From Parietichytrium sp. I65-24A (Eukaryota > Sar > Bigyra > Thraustochytrida > Thraustochytriidae), in NCBI GenBank assembly GCA_012862575.1, contig BLSF01000023.1, forward strand, positions 489,168 to 553,167: 64,000 bases of DNA. Direction: 5' to 3'. The notes below the pieces were generated by a model. That model was not told the DNA's origin and searched no databases. It saw only the letters and a program-made list of their open reading frames with translations. A program made the translations under genes and the position numbers. How positions within the stretch are numbered: the first letter of the stretch is position 1; each line of letters begins with the position of its first letter. Positions 41,676-51,334 of the stretch are shown piece after piece.

Positions 41676-42824
41676 CTACACTGCAAACCATTTTTCATCG
41701 TCGCTTTGATCTGGCGAGAATTGTTGTGAAGAGTTGCCGGACACTGGTGAGGGTGCTGCTTTATTGTAATATCCATCAGCGCTTCCATTCGGCGCGTATT
41801 GCTGCTGTGGTGGCGGCGGCGGGTTCTGGCTTTGTGCTCGAGGTGCTGGTGCTGGTGCGGGCGGTCGCGGCCTGCTGGAGATCCGGTTTCCGGAATTGAC
41901 TCGCGGAAGAGCGCCAGAGTCAGCGTTGGAAAAGCTGGCCTGTTGCTGGAACGCACGCTGCACGTTTTCCACAGAGTGATCTTGCAGAATGGCATGTGCA
42001 TGAGAAGGACTTGGAGCTGCGGAGAACTGTCCGCTAGAGACGCGGTTTCCATTAATATCGAACTGTGCCACAGATGAGCGCCCACTTTGAGCTGTCGGTG
42101 TGGAAACCGGCGCGGTCGAGTTGACCGGTGAAGGCGGCTTTGCGGTGGGAAGCGTGAAATTGAGGGCCTCAAAGCACTGCTTATGATACTCTTGTTGGAA
42201 TAAAAACAAAAATCGCATCACTGGGTCCATTTCCTGGTTCTTCGTCTCGTACAAGTGGTTGAGTTTGTTCAACAGCGCCTCAACCATACCGTCGCGGTCA
42301 TCTCGCGCACTTTTTAGCTTTTGATGATTCCGAGTGAGTTTCTCAATAGCCTTACTCTTCTCCGCCTTTTTATCCGACTCGCGCTTCCGCTTCTCCTCTT
42401 CCAGCTTCTCCACCTTCATTTCGTAGTGCTTGAAAGATTCCTGCTTCTTGTTAAACTCTTGGATCTCCGCACGAGCGTCCGCAAGACGCTTCATGTAATC
42501 TGCCAATCGAGCTGTGATGTGTTCCTGAGCCTTCTCCAGCAGATTGTCCGGGATCTTCTTGTCCACAAGCTCATGCGCCTCTGCGATGAGCCTGATGCGC
42601 TCGTCCATCACGGAGGCTTGGTAAAAATTCTGAAGCCCCACCACCACCAGGTTGGAAACTGAGCTCAGCTCGCGCACTTTGAGCAGCAACTCTGCCACAT
42701 TTTTGGAGATCAATTTCGCGCTCTCCTCCACAATCTGGTGCCGCTCCAGAGCAATATCGACCTGCAAGTTGCCAGTGGCCTCAAACTTGGTGTCCCGAGT
42801 GGACTTTCTCTTGAAACTGTTCAT
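41676..42824 (-). CDS. BAR-domain-like membrane-curvature protein with Pro-rich tail
   Basis: 382 residues. Residues 1-~245 are almost wholly helical and charged, in three long helices (QVDIALERHQIVEESAKLI; ERIRLIAEAHELVDKKIPDN..EEKRKRESDKKAEK; RDGMVEALLNKLNHLYETKNQEMDPVMRFLFLFQQEYHKQCFEALN), the pattern of an amphiphysin-type BAR dimer. The remainder is Ser/Pro/Gln-rich, with PPAPAPAPRAQ and PPPPPQQQ that could bind SH3 domains. BAR proteins shape membranes in endocytosis and trafficking. Assignment rests on helix pattern, not a signature motif, so a generic coiled-coil protein is possible. A 14-bp palindrome lies 60 bp upstream. Confidence 0.6.
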   Translation of the reverse strand: MNSFKRKSTRDTKFEATGNLQVDIALERHQIVEESAKLISKNVAELLLKVRELSSVSNLVVVGLQNFYQASVMDERIRLIAEAHELVDKKIPDNLLEKAQEHITARLADYMKRLADARAEIQEFNKKQESFKHYEMKVEKLEEEKRKRESDKKAEKSKAIEKLTRNHQKLKSARDDRDGMVEALLNKLNHLYETKNQEMDPVMRFLFLFQQEYHKQCFEALNFTLPTAKPPSPVNSTAPVSTPTAQSGRSSVAQFDINGNRVSSGQFSAAPSPSHAHAILQDHSVENVQRAFQQQASFSNADSGALPRVNSGNRISSRPRPPAPAPAPRAQSQNPPPPPQQQYAPNGSADGYYNKAAPSPVSGNSSQQFSPDQSDDEKWFAV

Positions 42825-43619
42825 TCTTCACGACCCGAACAACACACCTCCTCAAATCGTTGTCCACAATTGTCCACAAAGAATGTACTCGAGTACAACG
42901 CACTAATTCCCAACAATCTGCTTCAAGTCGAATTCCAACAACCAACAACCAACAATTAACAACCAACAACCAACAACCACCACACTCCGTGGAAGACTTC
43001 TATCCCTGAAAAACGTCTGCAATGCTCTTGCCCAACTTCCGTTTCCAAGCTCCACCACGTTCCCAGGCCAAAGTGCCCCTGCGGATTTCAACAGCGTCTC
43101 CAATATTCAGACAGAGACGCCCTTACGATTTTCAGACACAAGCGCCGCTGCCTCGCTCGCGAGGACACCTGTGCTCCTATCTCCGCCGCACTAGCTACTA
43201 GCCCTCGCGCTAGCTAGCACCTACAGTCCGGCACCTGACACACATTTGACAGTCATCTGACACGTGTGTGGGAAGGTGGAAAACAGAGACATCAGAGACA
43301 AAAGTTGCACGGAGAACAGAGAGCTGATCGAGAACGCCGGCGAAGACGCGAACATAGAAGCATTCGCTTGGAGACAATGTCATTGATTGTATGACAATCA
43401 ACCTAATCAATCAATCAATCAATCAATCAATCTTATCAATCAATGACGTTCATTGACTATCATAGTAACTCATTGACTGTGAACAATGACTGTGAGAAAG
43501 GATACATTGTGGAGAAGGAAGACATTGACCAAACCGTGCGACAGGAACTTTCTCCCAAAGCGAGCGCGCGAATTGTATCGGGAGCGGAGAGGGAAAGGGA
43601 AAAGGGGAAAGGCTGAAGA
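42825..43619. promoter_or_regulatory. Divergent promoter region with TGTACTCGAGTACA palindrome
   Basis: 795 bp between divergent starts. The perfect 14-bp palindrome TGTACTCGAGTACA is at 42884-42897. AACCAACAACCAACAACC repeats are at 42940-42980, a CTAGCTACTAG-rich patch at 43190-43220 and a (CAAT)n tract at 43401-43445. Binding function is inferred only from symmetry and position. Confidence 0.45.
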
Positions 43620-44417
43620 ATGGACAACCCAGGCAAGCTGACGGTGTTATGGACCGGGATTCAGGCAAGTCTTTCTTTGTTGTTTTGACGTGTTGGGTTT
43701 CTGATTCGGTTTGGAAGGTTCATATGGGAGATGTGCTCATGCTTCTGCTTCTTCGAGCCGGGTCTTCGATCTGCGAAGAGAGGTGATGCGTGAGGAGCGT
43801 TTTGCTGACTGGTTATGTACACGTGCTTTCGTCACGTCTATGCGTGGATGTGCAACTTGAATCGTCGCTTGTTCCGACCTAACGGGAACTTGAATTCACA
43901 GGTCGTTCTAGCTTTGTACATTCTCTTGGCTTGGTTTGGCGCCGCTGCAGGCTTTTCTGCGCCGTCGTGTAGGCTGGATGGATCGGATGTGGTCTACACG
44001 GACCACCATGAGGCGTTCATTCTGGTGTGGCACTCCCTTGTCGCGGTTCTCATATCCGTGGCAGGAACCATGGTAATGAAGCAGCACAGGACTCCCATCG
44101 GCGTGGGCCTCTTCGTTGGCGCCATTTTCATCATGATCAACTGGACCCTCTGCATACTCGTCCTCCTTGGAGGGCAGATTCACAAGAAGAGCTTGATGGA
44201 AGAGAACTGCCGGAAAGCGGGCTTGAGCACAACCTCCGACGTGTTGACGCTCTTGGTGGGGATCGTCTTGTTCCTATTGTACGGCGCGTTTGAGGCCGTT
44301 CTGGTCCTCGCAAAAGACGAGATTCTGGGAGACGGCATGCTTGGTGAATCGTCGGGATACCCCTCGGCTGGATTCGCGAGCGTGGACCAGAACGATGAAC
44401 ACCTCACCGCAGTGTAG
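43620..44417 (+). CDS. Four-helix membrane protein (two exons, GC-AG intron)
   Basis: Exon 1 (43620-43664) encodes MDNPGKLTVLWTGIQ and exon 2 (43902-44417) continues VVLALYILLAWFGAAAG. The 237-bp intron starts CAG|GCAAGT, a strong GC-type donor, and ends TTCACAG with CCTAAC at ~43880. The product is 186 residues. Four hydrophobic helices are visible: ~9-33, ~50-72, ~80-105 and ~128-152. Loops contain SAPSCRLDGSD and EENCRKAG, with two Cys that may pair outside the membrane. The C-terminus is acidic. The topology resembles MARVEL/tetraspan proteins, but no signature is present and I do not assign a family. The alternative start at 43815 would place an unlikely basic leader before helix 1. Confidence 0.65.
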
Positions 44418-44864
44418 TGCGAGCATCTCAGCTCTACTCTTCTCGGCTCTCGGACGCGATGCGCCAACGCGATTCCGACGCAGCCTTCCTTATTCAATCA
44501 ATGATGAAAGCATCAGCATCATCCAAAAAATTAAAAAAAAGACAAACTTCTCGTGAAACCTCCCAGGACCACAACCGGGATAGAATACATTTAAAACCAC
44601 TCAAGCGCCCAACTACACCAGTCCCAAGCACTGACACGTGAGCACACCAATCATACAAGCACCCCGTACCGCTGCCATCAACATCATCATCATCATCATT
44701 ATCATCATCATCAACACCCCAGTCCTGCACGAGGTAAAACCCATACAACTTGCACACCACGAGTAGTGCGCCATCATACGCCACCCACCTAGTCCCCGTC
44801 GCGCACGCCAGCACTGTGGCAGCCTGCTTCCTCTCCGTCTCATTGCACTGCTCTGTCTGCGCTC
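44418..44864. other. Spacer with CAT trinucleotide repeat
   Basis: 447 bp between two plus-strand genes. ATC/ATT trinucleotides run from 44682 to 44712. No gene is seen. Confidence 0.5.
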
Positions 44865-45806
44865 ATGATGGACGACGCTCTCGCGCAGTTCGAAGCTGAC
44901 ATTGACGCTTTGGAAGCCGAGTCGCAGGAAGAAGCGACTTCGAAAGCCGCAGAGACTGCAAAGTCTGCAGAGTCTGCAGAGACTGCGGAGACTGCAGAGA
45001 CTGCAGAGACTGCGGACCAGGCGTCCAAAGCGCGCAACAATGGGAGCAATGGGAGCGGCGCCATCGAGCAAGTGGCGCTGTCGGCGGCCCCGGCGCTGGC
45101 GGAAGAGTATGTGAAGGCCTTGGAGAAGGTGTCTGCGTCGGCAGGACAGAGACCTGGGGCCAGGAAGAAGAGGCGCTACAATGAGATCGACCCGCGAGAC
45201 TACGTGGATGAAGATGAGAAGACTGCTGCAGCGGATGTGTCTCAAAATGCTGCTGCGGCGGCGAGCGAGCAGCGTGATGGCCAAGGCCAAGATGATGCGA
45301 TTGATGGATATGGCGCGGGCAGGTATCAGCGTTACAACAATCGACGAGAGAAGAAAAGGAATGGGAACAGTAAAGAGGAGCCCGCACTTATCGGCCCGCA
45401 AGGCCCTCCGGAGAACACGAAGAAAAATATTCGCACAGCAGCAGGAATGGTGTGGGAGGATAGCACGTTGGATGAGTGGCCGGAAAACGACTTTAGAATC
45501 TGGGTCGGGCAACTTGGCCCAGAGGCAACGGATGATTTACTCACGCAAACCTTTTCAAAGTACGCGTCGTTCAACAAGGCCCGCGCAGTGATAAACAAAC
45601 GGACGGACGAGTGCAGGGGGTTCGGGTTTGTGAGCTTCTCCGATCCTATGGAGATGGTCCGCGCGATGAGGGAGAACCAGGGCAAGTATTGCGGGAATCG
45701 CAGGATGGTCATCAAGCGAAGCGAAAAGGAAAAACGGGACTTGGCTTGGGTGAAGAACCAGCAAAAACGCAAAAAACAGCTGCTCAAGAAACTCGAAAAG
45801 CTCTGA
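44865..45806 (+). CDS. RBM42-like RNA-binding protein
   Basis: 313 residues. Residues 1-60 are acidic and contain AET tripeptide repeats from a GCAGAGACT tandem tract (44957-45012). A central disordered Lys/Arg/Asp region follows. At ~195 comes RTAAGMVWEDSTLDEWPENDF, the family-diagnostic lead-in, then one RRM (~217-292) with RNP2 IWVGQLG and RNP1 RGFGFVSF, and a basic tail KRKKQLLKKLEKL. Human RBM42 binds the p21 3'UTR and associates with the spliceosomal tri-snRNP, so a nuclear RNA role is likely. The start is the first of two adjacent ATG codons. It converges on the ATP-grasp gene with 402 bp between stops. Confidence 0.88.
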   Translation: MMDDALAQFEADIDALEAESQEEATSKAAETAKSAESAETAETAETAETADQASKARNNGSNGSGAIEQVALSAAPALAEEYVKALEKVSASAGQRPGARKKRRYNEIDPRDYVDEDEKTAAADVSQNAAAAASEQRDGQGQDDAIDGYGAGRYQRYNNRREKKRNGNSKEEPALIGPQGPPENTKKNIRTAAGMVWEDSTLDEWPENDFRIWVGQLGPEATDDLLTQTFSKYASFNKARAVINKRTDECRGFGFVSFSDPMEMVRAMRENQGKYCGNRRMVIKRSEKEKRDLAWVKNQQKRKKQLLKKLEKL

Positions 45807-46208
45807 GTGAGAAAATCTCCTATGTGCAAGTTGCGCGCAAACACTTTAGTAGGAAGGTACTCCTCACCGTAGTGCGACAGGTCTTCAATTCCTGCAAGGA
45901 AAGTGCGCTTATTATCTCTGCCTTGCGATCGTCAGAGATAGCTAAATACTTCTTTATCGCTACGGACATCCATCCAGGCACTGCTTCCAAGGTTACTTTC
46001 GTCCGAAACTGTTGAGTTGGAGTGATTTCTCGCCACTCTCCACACGTAATACGACGCTGTCCCACGCTGGGCTAGCCAGAAAAGGTTTCGAGAGCGAGGT
46101 ACTTCTGTTCGCATTTACTTGGTTCCAAAAAAAGGACAATCAACGGTATTTGTTCTCACATGACGGTTTTCAGATGTACTTGTCTTACAAAAATTAATAA
46201 AGCGATTG
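45807..46208. other. Convergent spacer
   Basis: 402 bp. An AATAAA at 46196-46201 lies just before the opposing stop and may serve the RBM42-like transcript. Nothing else is seen. Confidence 0.45.
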
Positions 46209-47093
46209 TCATTTTTCCGAAGGGGATTCTTTTGCCTCTAGCCTTGCCGCCAACTCGGCAAACAATAGCTTGCCGAGATTAGGGCCCTCCTTCGGGAAAA
46301 GGAACGGTTCGATGAGCTCAATCTCCATCAGGCAGAGCCCTCCGTCGTCGCCTCGAACCATGTCCACTCTAGCATATAATGGGTTGTAGCCCAAACTGTC
46401 GAGAATAGCGTTTGCTGCTTGTAAGTCTGCATCGGTGGGGTCGATCTTGCGGTTGCGACCGCCATAGTTCGACTGGATTCGATAATCCCCCTTTGCTGCC
46501 ACTTTCAACAAGGCATGGCTCAAAGTCTTGCCAATAAATACAAAACTATACTCTCCCTCTTCGACGATGGACTTCATGAAAGGCTGGAGCATCATTGGTT
46601 CTGGCATATGCGGGACCGTATCGCCAAGGCGAAGACAATGCTGTCCCTCGGCCCCTGCTCCAACCTGGCGTTTCGCTACGAGTCGGTCCGTCTGCAAAGT
46701 CTCGAACGCTCTTTGCACAGCTTCATCCGTCGCATCGGAAACCCATACTGTCGGAATAAGCTTTGCGCCCCTTTGCTCGAGCTCCATCAAGTAGCGCTTG
46801 TCGCCGTTCCAGCGCACGATCTCGCTCGAATTGAAAAGTCGTGTCTGGCTCTCGATAAGCTGGAGTTTCTGAACGAATTCTTCGAATCTGTCAGGATAGT
46901 CCCATGTGGATACGATGATCGCCGCCTGGAAGCTGCCCCACTCCACATTCTCCTCGTCCCAAGCCACAACCTCCACTTGCGCGCCACCAGCAACGAAAGC
47001 TTCAGTCAACGCTTCGGCGATCTGAACGTGCTCTTCCCAATGCGCAGCTTCCCTTTGCAGCATCGACTTGCACGAAAGCAAAACCACCTTCAT
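46209..47093 (-). CDS. ATP-grasp ligase, RimK/glutathione-synthetase-like, bacterial-type
   Basis: 294 residues from ATG 47093. It has STWDYPDRFEEF near residue 65, FNSSEIVRWNGDKRYLMELEQRGAKLIPT, the ATP-binding Lys in RLVAKRQVGAGAEGQ, MMLQPFMKSI..GEYSFVFIGKTLSHALLK, GDYRIQSNYGG and LMEIELIEPFLF (Mg-binding Glu residues). This order matches bacterial stand-alone ATP-grasp proteins related to the D-cycloserine ligase DcsG, which form amide bonds with ATP. Substrates are unknown. The eukaryotic context suggests transfer from bacteria, an inference from family distribution as I know it. No targeting signal or intron is visible. Confidence 0.8.
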   Translation of the reverse strand: MKVVLLSCKSMLQREAAHWEEHVQIAEALTEAFVAGGAQVEVVAWDEENVEWGSFQAAIIVSTWDYPDRFEEFVQKLQLIESQTRLFNSSEIVRWNGDKRYLMELEQRGAKLIPTVWVSDATDEAVQRAFETLQTDRLVAKRQVGAGAEGQHCLRLGDTVPHMPEPMMLQPFMKSIVEEGEYSFVFIGKTLSHALLKVAAKGDYRIQSNYGGRNRKIDPTDADLQAANAILDSLGYNPLYARVDMVRGDDGGLCLMEIELIEPFLFPKEGPNLGKLLFAELAARLEAKESPSEK

Positions 47094-48482
47094 CCTGCTC
47101 GTTTTCGGTGACTTTTCTCTATTGCAGCTCGACGGCAACTAGCCCACGTTGGGTCGCGTCCTTCTCCTCGAACGCCTTCTCGACCAGCCTCTGCGACCAC
47201 CCAACGAGACAATATCGGACTGCAGATCTCGCCGCCGTTTTGCAAGCACACACTCAAACCATCGGTCCCAAGTCGAAGACCACGTCAATCAAAATACATT
47301 TGCAAAGTTTTTAAAAAGTGTTCCAACGAAAGGTGCGGGCAAAGGATGGCGCAGCGTATGGTACTCGAGTACTATTGGCGGGAACTTATCCAACCTTACG
47401 TGCCTGGTCTGGTATGGTTTGTCTGGTCTTCTCATGTCTTCTCATCGCAACCCGACAGCCGCATCTGTTCGGAGTCGCCTGTGCGCGAGCGTTTTGTTAA
47501 CACCGGTTTAGAATCCTTTCCAATCTTGGAAGAATCTAGAGTCAAGAAGTAACTTATCGTAACTGCACGACGTTCGAACCTGCTTTTCGTGTCAGCGCAT
47601 TTGACTGCGAACAGAGTCTAAAGAATTTAATGTTAGTTCTAATTTATATTGCGACAGTCTCATCTCAGCTGCTCGATGATGTAATCGTTTAATTCAATGC
47701 ATTGACTTGACTTGGAATGATTGGCGCTGCGTTTGACGAGTTTGTTTTATTGGGGGATTACAGCAAGTAATTTGTAGCGTTTGGACCCTTGACGCCGATG
47801 TGTTTTTCGCAGTCAAGAAACCACTCAACATCACTCAACAGTTGAAAACGAAAGTCTAGTTCACTCCCTATCTTCTATTAATCGCTAGAGCTAGTCAATC
47901 GTGTACTGAGTACCACATTGATCTCCTAACTTTTACTAGTAGTACAGCCGCCTCGATTAGTACAAGAGCCATTAACATTTATGTTAAATACGTCTTACTG
48001 CTCTCATTTCCGACTGAGCTCTCTACTACCGAAAAGCGTATCTACTCAGTACCACATCATAGCGAAACGCGCAAGAAAGCGGTGTCCGGTTTCACGCGTC
48101 CCCTGCTCAAGGTACGTGTTTTCCATACCCAGGTGCACGCGCGAGTCGTACCGGAATAAGGAAAAAGAAGGCAAGTAATAGCAAGCAACGTGTCCGTACT
48201 ATCCAGCTATTAGTTAGAGACATAGAAAAGACAGAGACGAGAGACAAAGAGACCAAACAGAAAGAGACCAAACAAAGACAGAAAACAGAGAGACGTGTGA
48301 GACGCGAAGCGCAGATGTACATGTGAATGCGAATGCGAATGTCAATGCGAATGTCAATGTCAATGTGAATATCAATGTCAATGTCAAAGTCAAAGTGGAT
48401 GTGAATGTGAATGGGAATGGTTTCCGCGTGAAGGTGCATGTTATTGCAGAGTTTGAGCGAGGCAGCGCTGTAAACGCAAGAG
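47094..48482. other. Divergent intergenic region with palindrome and AATGYN hexamer tract
   Basis: 1.39 kb. It contains the perfect palindrome GTACTCGAGTAC (47361-47372), related GTACTGAGTAC (47902) and TACTCAGTACC (48041), a CTAG-rich patch (47880-47945) and an AATGCG/AATGTC/AATGTG hexamer array (48322-48415) that would read as Asn-Val dipeptides. An upstream in-frame stop separates that array from the following gene. Confidence 0.5.
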
Positions 48483-49424
48483 ATGAGCTTGCCCCGGAGG
48501 CAAGGGGCTGCCAGTCAAACAACCAGATGCGACTGCAATTTGAGCTGGTGCAAGGAGGCCCGGCAAGATGCGAACGTCGAGACGCGGCACTTTGCGCTGC
48601 CCATGTCGAAAGGAAAAGGGCCAAGGCCGGAGAAGACGCGGAACGAACGAGCGAAGATACTGGAGATACTACGCAGAGGCGATGAGAGCTCGTATTCGCC
48701 GACCAGCGCTGCACATTTTCTCTGGTGGCACTTGATGCCCGAATCGTTTGAGTGGGTCAACACGTTCCCTCCAAGGAACAAGAAGAGGGAACCGCGCTGG
48801 AGGATTAAGGAGTTGATTGTTTCGGACCTGCGAATGCGGGCACCCCCGGATGGGGTCTGCGCAGAGTGGGACGGACTGGCTTGGGAGACTCGGAAACCTG
48901 CACTGACTCAGGGAGACCCGAGTTCAAACGGCGCGCATAAGATCTTGCATCCGTGTGACAATGGCGCTTTGCCACCAACTGGAGAGTGGGGCTTGGAGGC
49001 CGCGAGGGACGCGATCACTAACGCTCGGAGCTCACCACAAGTCAAGGCCGCTGCCCTTGCAGCTCTGGATAGGGTTGTCGAAGAGACCAAGTCTCAGAAT
49101 ATGCAACACCATCCCGGAGAGGCAGGAACGCAAGCTAGATGCGCGAAAGAGCACACAAACATGGAGGATACAGCTGGGCAGAATGAGAACGAGAACAACC
49201 TTTCAAATAAGTCAGAGCATACAGTGAATAGTTTACGGAAGCGAGATCGGGAAGTCAAACGGCTAACGAGAGAAATTAAAAAGCTACAGAAAGAGAACCA
49301 AAACCTACGAGAAGTGATAGCGGGCAATGGGATAGGCGCTGCGATTCAAGGGGACAGAGAGCTGGCAGCAGCCGAGACTATGCGGACACTCTGGTTACAG
49401 GCTGGCTCGGCGAAAGAAAAATGA
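48483..49424 (+). CDS. Unknown protein with N-terminal Cys cluster and C-terminal coiled coil
   Basis: 313 residues; the first ATG after an in-frame TAA. Residues ~16-48 hold CDCNLSWC followed by ETRHFALP, loosely like the first half of a THAP-type C2CH zinc finger, but the second metal pair is not evident. A Trp-rich middle (HFLWWHLMPESFEWV, WRIKELIV) follows. Near 245-280 a heptad-like basic coiled coil occurs (RDREVKRLTREIKKLQKENQNLREVIA), reminiscent of a leucine zipper. A DNA-binding role is possible but unproven. It lies between two bacterial-type enzymes and could itself be lineage-specific. Confidence 0.55.
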   Translation: MSLPRRQGAASQTTRCDCNLSWCKEARQDANVETRHFALPMSKGKGPRPEKTRNERAKILEILRRGDESSYSPTSAAHFLWWHLMPESFEWVNTFPPRNKKREPRWRIKELIVSDLRMRAPPDGVCAEWDGLAWETRKPALTQGDPSSNGAHKILHPCDNGALPPTGEWGLEAARDAITNARSSPQVKAAALAALDRVVEETKSQNMQHHPGEAGTQARCAKEHTNMEDTAGQNENENNLSNKSEHTVNSLRKRDREVKRLTREIKKLQKENQNLREVIAGNGIGAAIQGDRELAAAETMRTLWLQAGSAKEK

Positions 49425-50368
49425 AATGGTGGAAACTGACCCAAAAGGCTGTTGGACCATTCTCCTGTCTGAAACGCAAGGTGAAGTGACTTTCTGTCAA
49501 AGTTTGCAGTTTCATACCAACTGTCAGCAGCGGAGTTTCTGACGGCTGCAGAGATTTTTAGGCGTTACATTTATGCGTTCCGAGGCTGGTTGAACATGAA
49601 ATTGGGTCAGCAATGGTAAAGCCATGCATTTGTTGAGCACAAGTCGCGATAAAATCATGAGAAACGGGAGTATGCATCGCGTTAATCCCTCTACCAGATA
49701 CTGTCCATAGTATGAAGGGCTCAATCCCGAGTGTTATCGTGTTATCGACCACGCCATGTGAAAGCGAATGGGTCACTCTCCGTTTCAGGAGCAACCTCAT
49801 CAACGTGTTCGCAGCTGATGCACAATTGTAAGCCCTGCTCGCTCGCAGCAGACGTTTAGAATGACGCCGGAGTCAACATATAGGTTATTTTGCGGTTGTC
49901 CTCAAACCCTCGAAGAATCACCTGAGCAGGCGTCACAGCGCCGAACATGCGCAGAATCAGCTTGGCCAAAAACTTCGCAGTTGTTCCACTTTTGCAAGCT
50001 CAACGAAAGTCAGCGAGTAGCAAGGCCTTCACGATTCGGTCTTATTTTCCTTTCAACATGTTAAAATATTCATAGTCAATCCACACCTCATTCGTTCGTA
50101 GTGCAATCAGAATTCAGAACCTTTCTCCATACTCACCAGATCCACGCGTACGCCTGGGTTCTCTTCGTTTTCAAGTCACTTTCATCATCCCCCTTGTCCC
50201 TCGTGGTTGGTCTTTCAGAATTCAGGTCATTCACAAATGCTCTACCAGTACATACCAGTACCCCACAACCGGTACGGCTGAAGCCCTCACTCCCAGGCAG
50301 GTCGATGACAAAGTGCGCAAGACGCAAGACACAGATAGACACAGGAGCTCAAAAGCACAGCAGCCAAG
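49425..50368. other. Intergenic region
   Basis: 944 bp between plus-strand genes. Short open frames are unrecognised. A CAGTACATACCAGTACC direct repeat lies at ~50243-50265. No other structure is seen. Confidence 0.5.
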
Positions 50369-51334
50369 ATGTTGGCAGTGAATAGCGAAATACACACCCA
50401 ATGCAGCGAGGACAGTGGGCGCTGTCGACGATGGCGGGTGCGTGGTCCGCCGGTGAAGTGCGGCGTGGCCGTGGCACCACACGAAGAGCGGCAGACTGGA
50501 GCGTTTGGGCTACCGAAAGCGAGCGCGAAACCGATCCGGTACGGCACCGGCGCAAATGATGTGTTGCACGTGAGGTGCGGGGCGACTATCAACTGCGAGA
50601 CTGTTGAGCTCTGCTGTCACGGCAATGGTACCCACACAGAGTGTGCTGGCCACGTGATTCGAGAGAGACAGGGCGCCGGGACGTACTACATTACTGATGT
50701 TGAGTTCCCTGTGCTGGAGCCGGCGGCCGTTCTCTCGGTCCAGCCCTGCGCGGGAGAGAATGGGGACATGCTAATAACCCGACAAGCTCTGGAGGAAGCT
50801 TGGTCCAACTTTGTCCGGAGATCTGGCTGCTTCCGGGTCGGTGTCCTGGCCCTGCGCACTTTCGGAAGCTACAAGAAGGCTTCGCGCAAACTTCAAGATT
50901 ACTCTGGCACAAACCCTGCATATTTCTCGGAGGCCGCGATGCGTTTTATCGTTCAAGATCTCTGCATCAGGCACCTGATTGTGGACCTGCCTTCTGTTGA
51001 CAAGGAAAACAGCGGAGACGATGTTCCCAATCACAGGCTCTTTTTTGGGGTCGACAAAAGCACGAAATCGGTTTCAGCGAAAACGCGCTCTCAGGCAACC
51101 ATAACAGAACTTGCAGACTTGCATAGCGACCTTGAAGATGGATACCACTTGATTTCTCTACAGGTTTCGCCCATAGCTATGGACGCTGCCCCATCCTGTC
51201 CTGTGTTCATTCCGGTTGAACCTCGGAGCTACCCACGTGCTTTGGAGCCGCAGTTCTTTCTACCCGCACTCGTCTGTATTTCTGCAGGATGGCTCCTCAC
51301 CTCTTTCAGAAATTTTCTCCCTACAGCCCGCTAA
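50369..51334 (+). CDS. Cyclase-family / bacterial kynurenine-formamidase-like metal hydrolase
   Basis: 321 residues. The metal-binding signature HGNGTHTECAGH (H84, H89, H95) fits the HxGTHxD/E...H motif of the cyclase family. Later blocks IRHLIVDLPSVDKE..GDDVPNHRLFFG, ATITELADLHSDLEDGYHLISLQVSPIAMDAAPSCPVFIPVE closely follow a bacterial subgroup of this family. Known relatives hydrolyse N-formylkynurenine, isatin or related amides using Zn or Mn; the substrate here is unknown. About 38 residues past the usual end include a hydrophobic run (FFLPALVCISAGWLL) that might be a tail anchor or intron read-through. Occurrence beside the ATP-grasp gene suggests bacterial ancestry. Confidence 0.7.
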   Translation: MLAVNSEIHTQCSEDSGRCRRWRVRGPPVKCGVAVAPHEERQTGAFGLPKASAKPIRYGTGANDVLHVRCGATINCETVELCCHGNGTHTECAGHVIRERQGAGTYYITDVEFPVLEPAAVLSVQPCAGENGDMLITRQALEEAWSNFVRRSGCFRVGVLALRTFGSYKKASRKLQDYSGTNPAYFSEAAMRFIVQDLCIRHLIVDLPSVDKENSGDDVPNHRLFFGVDKSTKSVSAKTRSQATITELADLHSDLEDGYHLISLQVSPIAMDAAPSCPVFIPVEPRSYPRALEPQFFLPALVCISAGWLLTSFRNFLPTAR

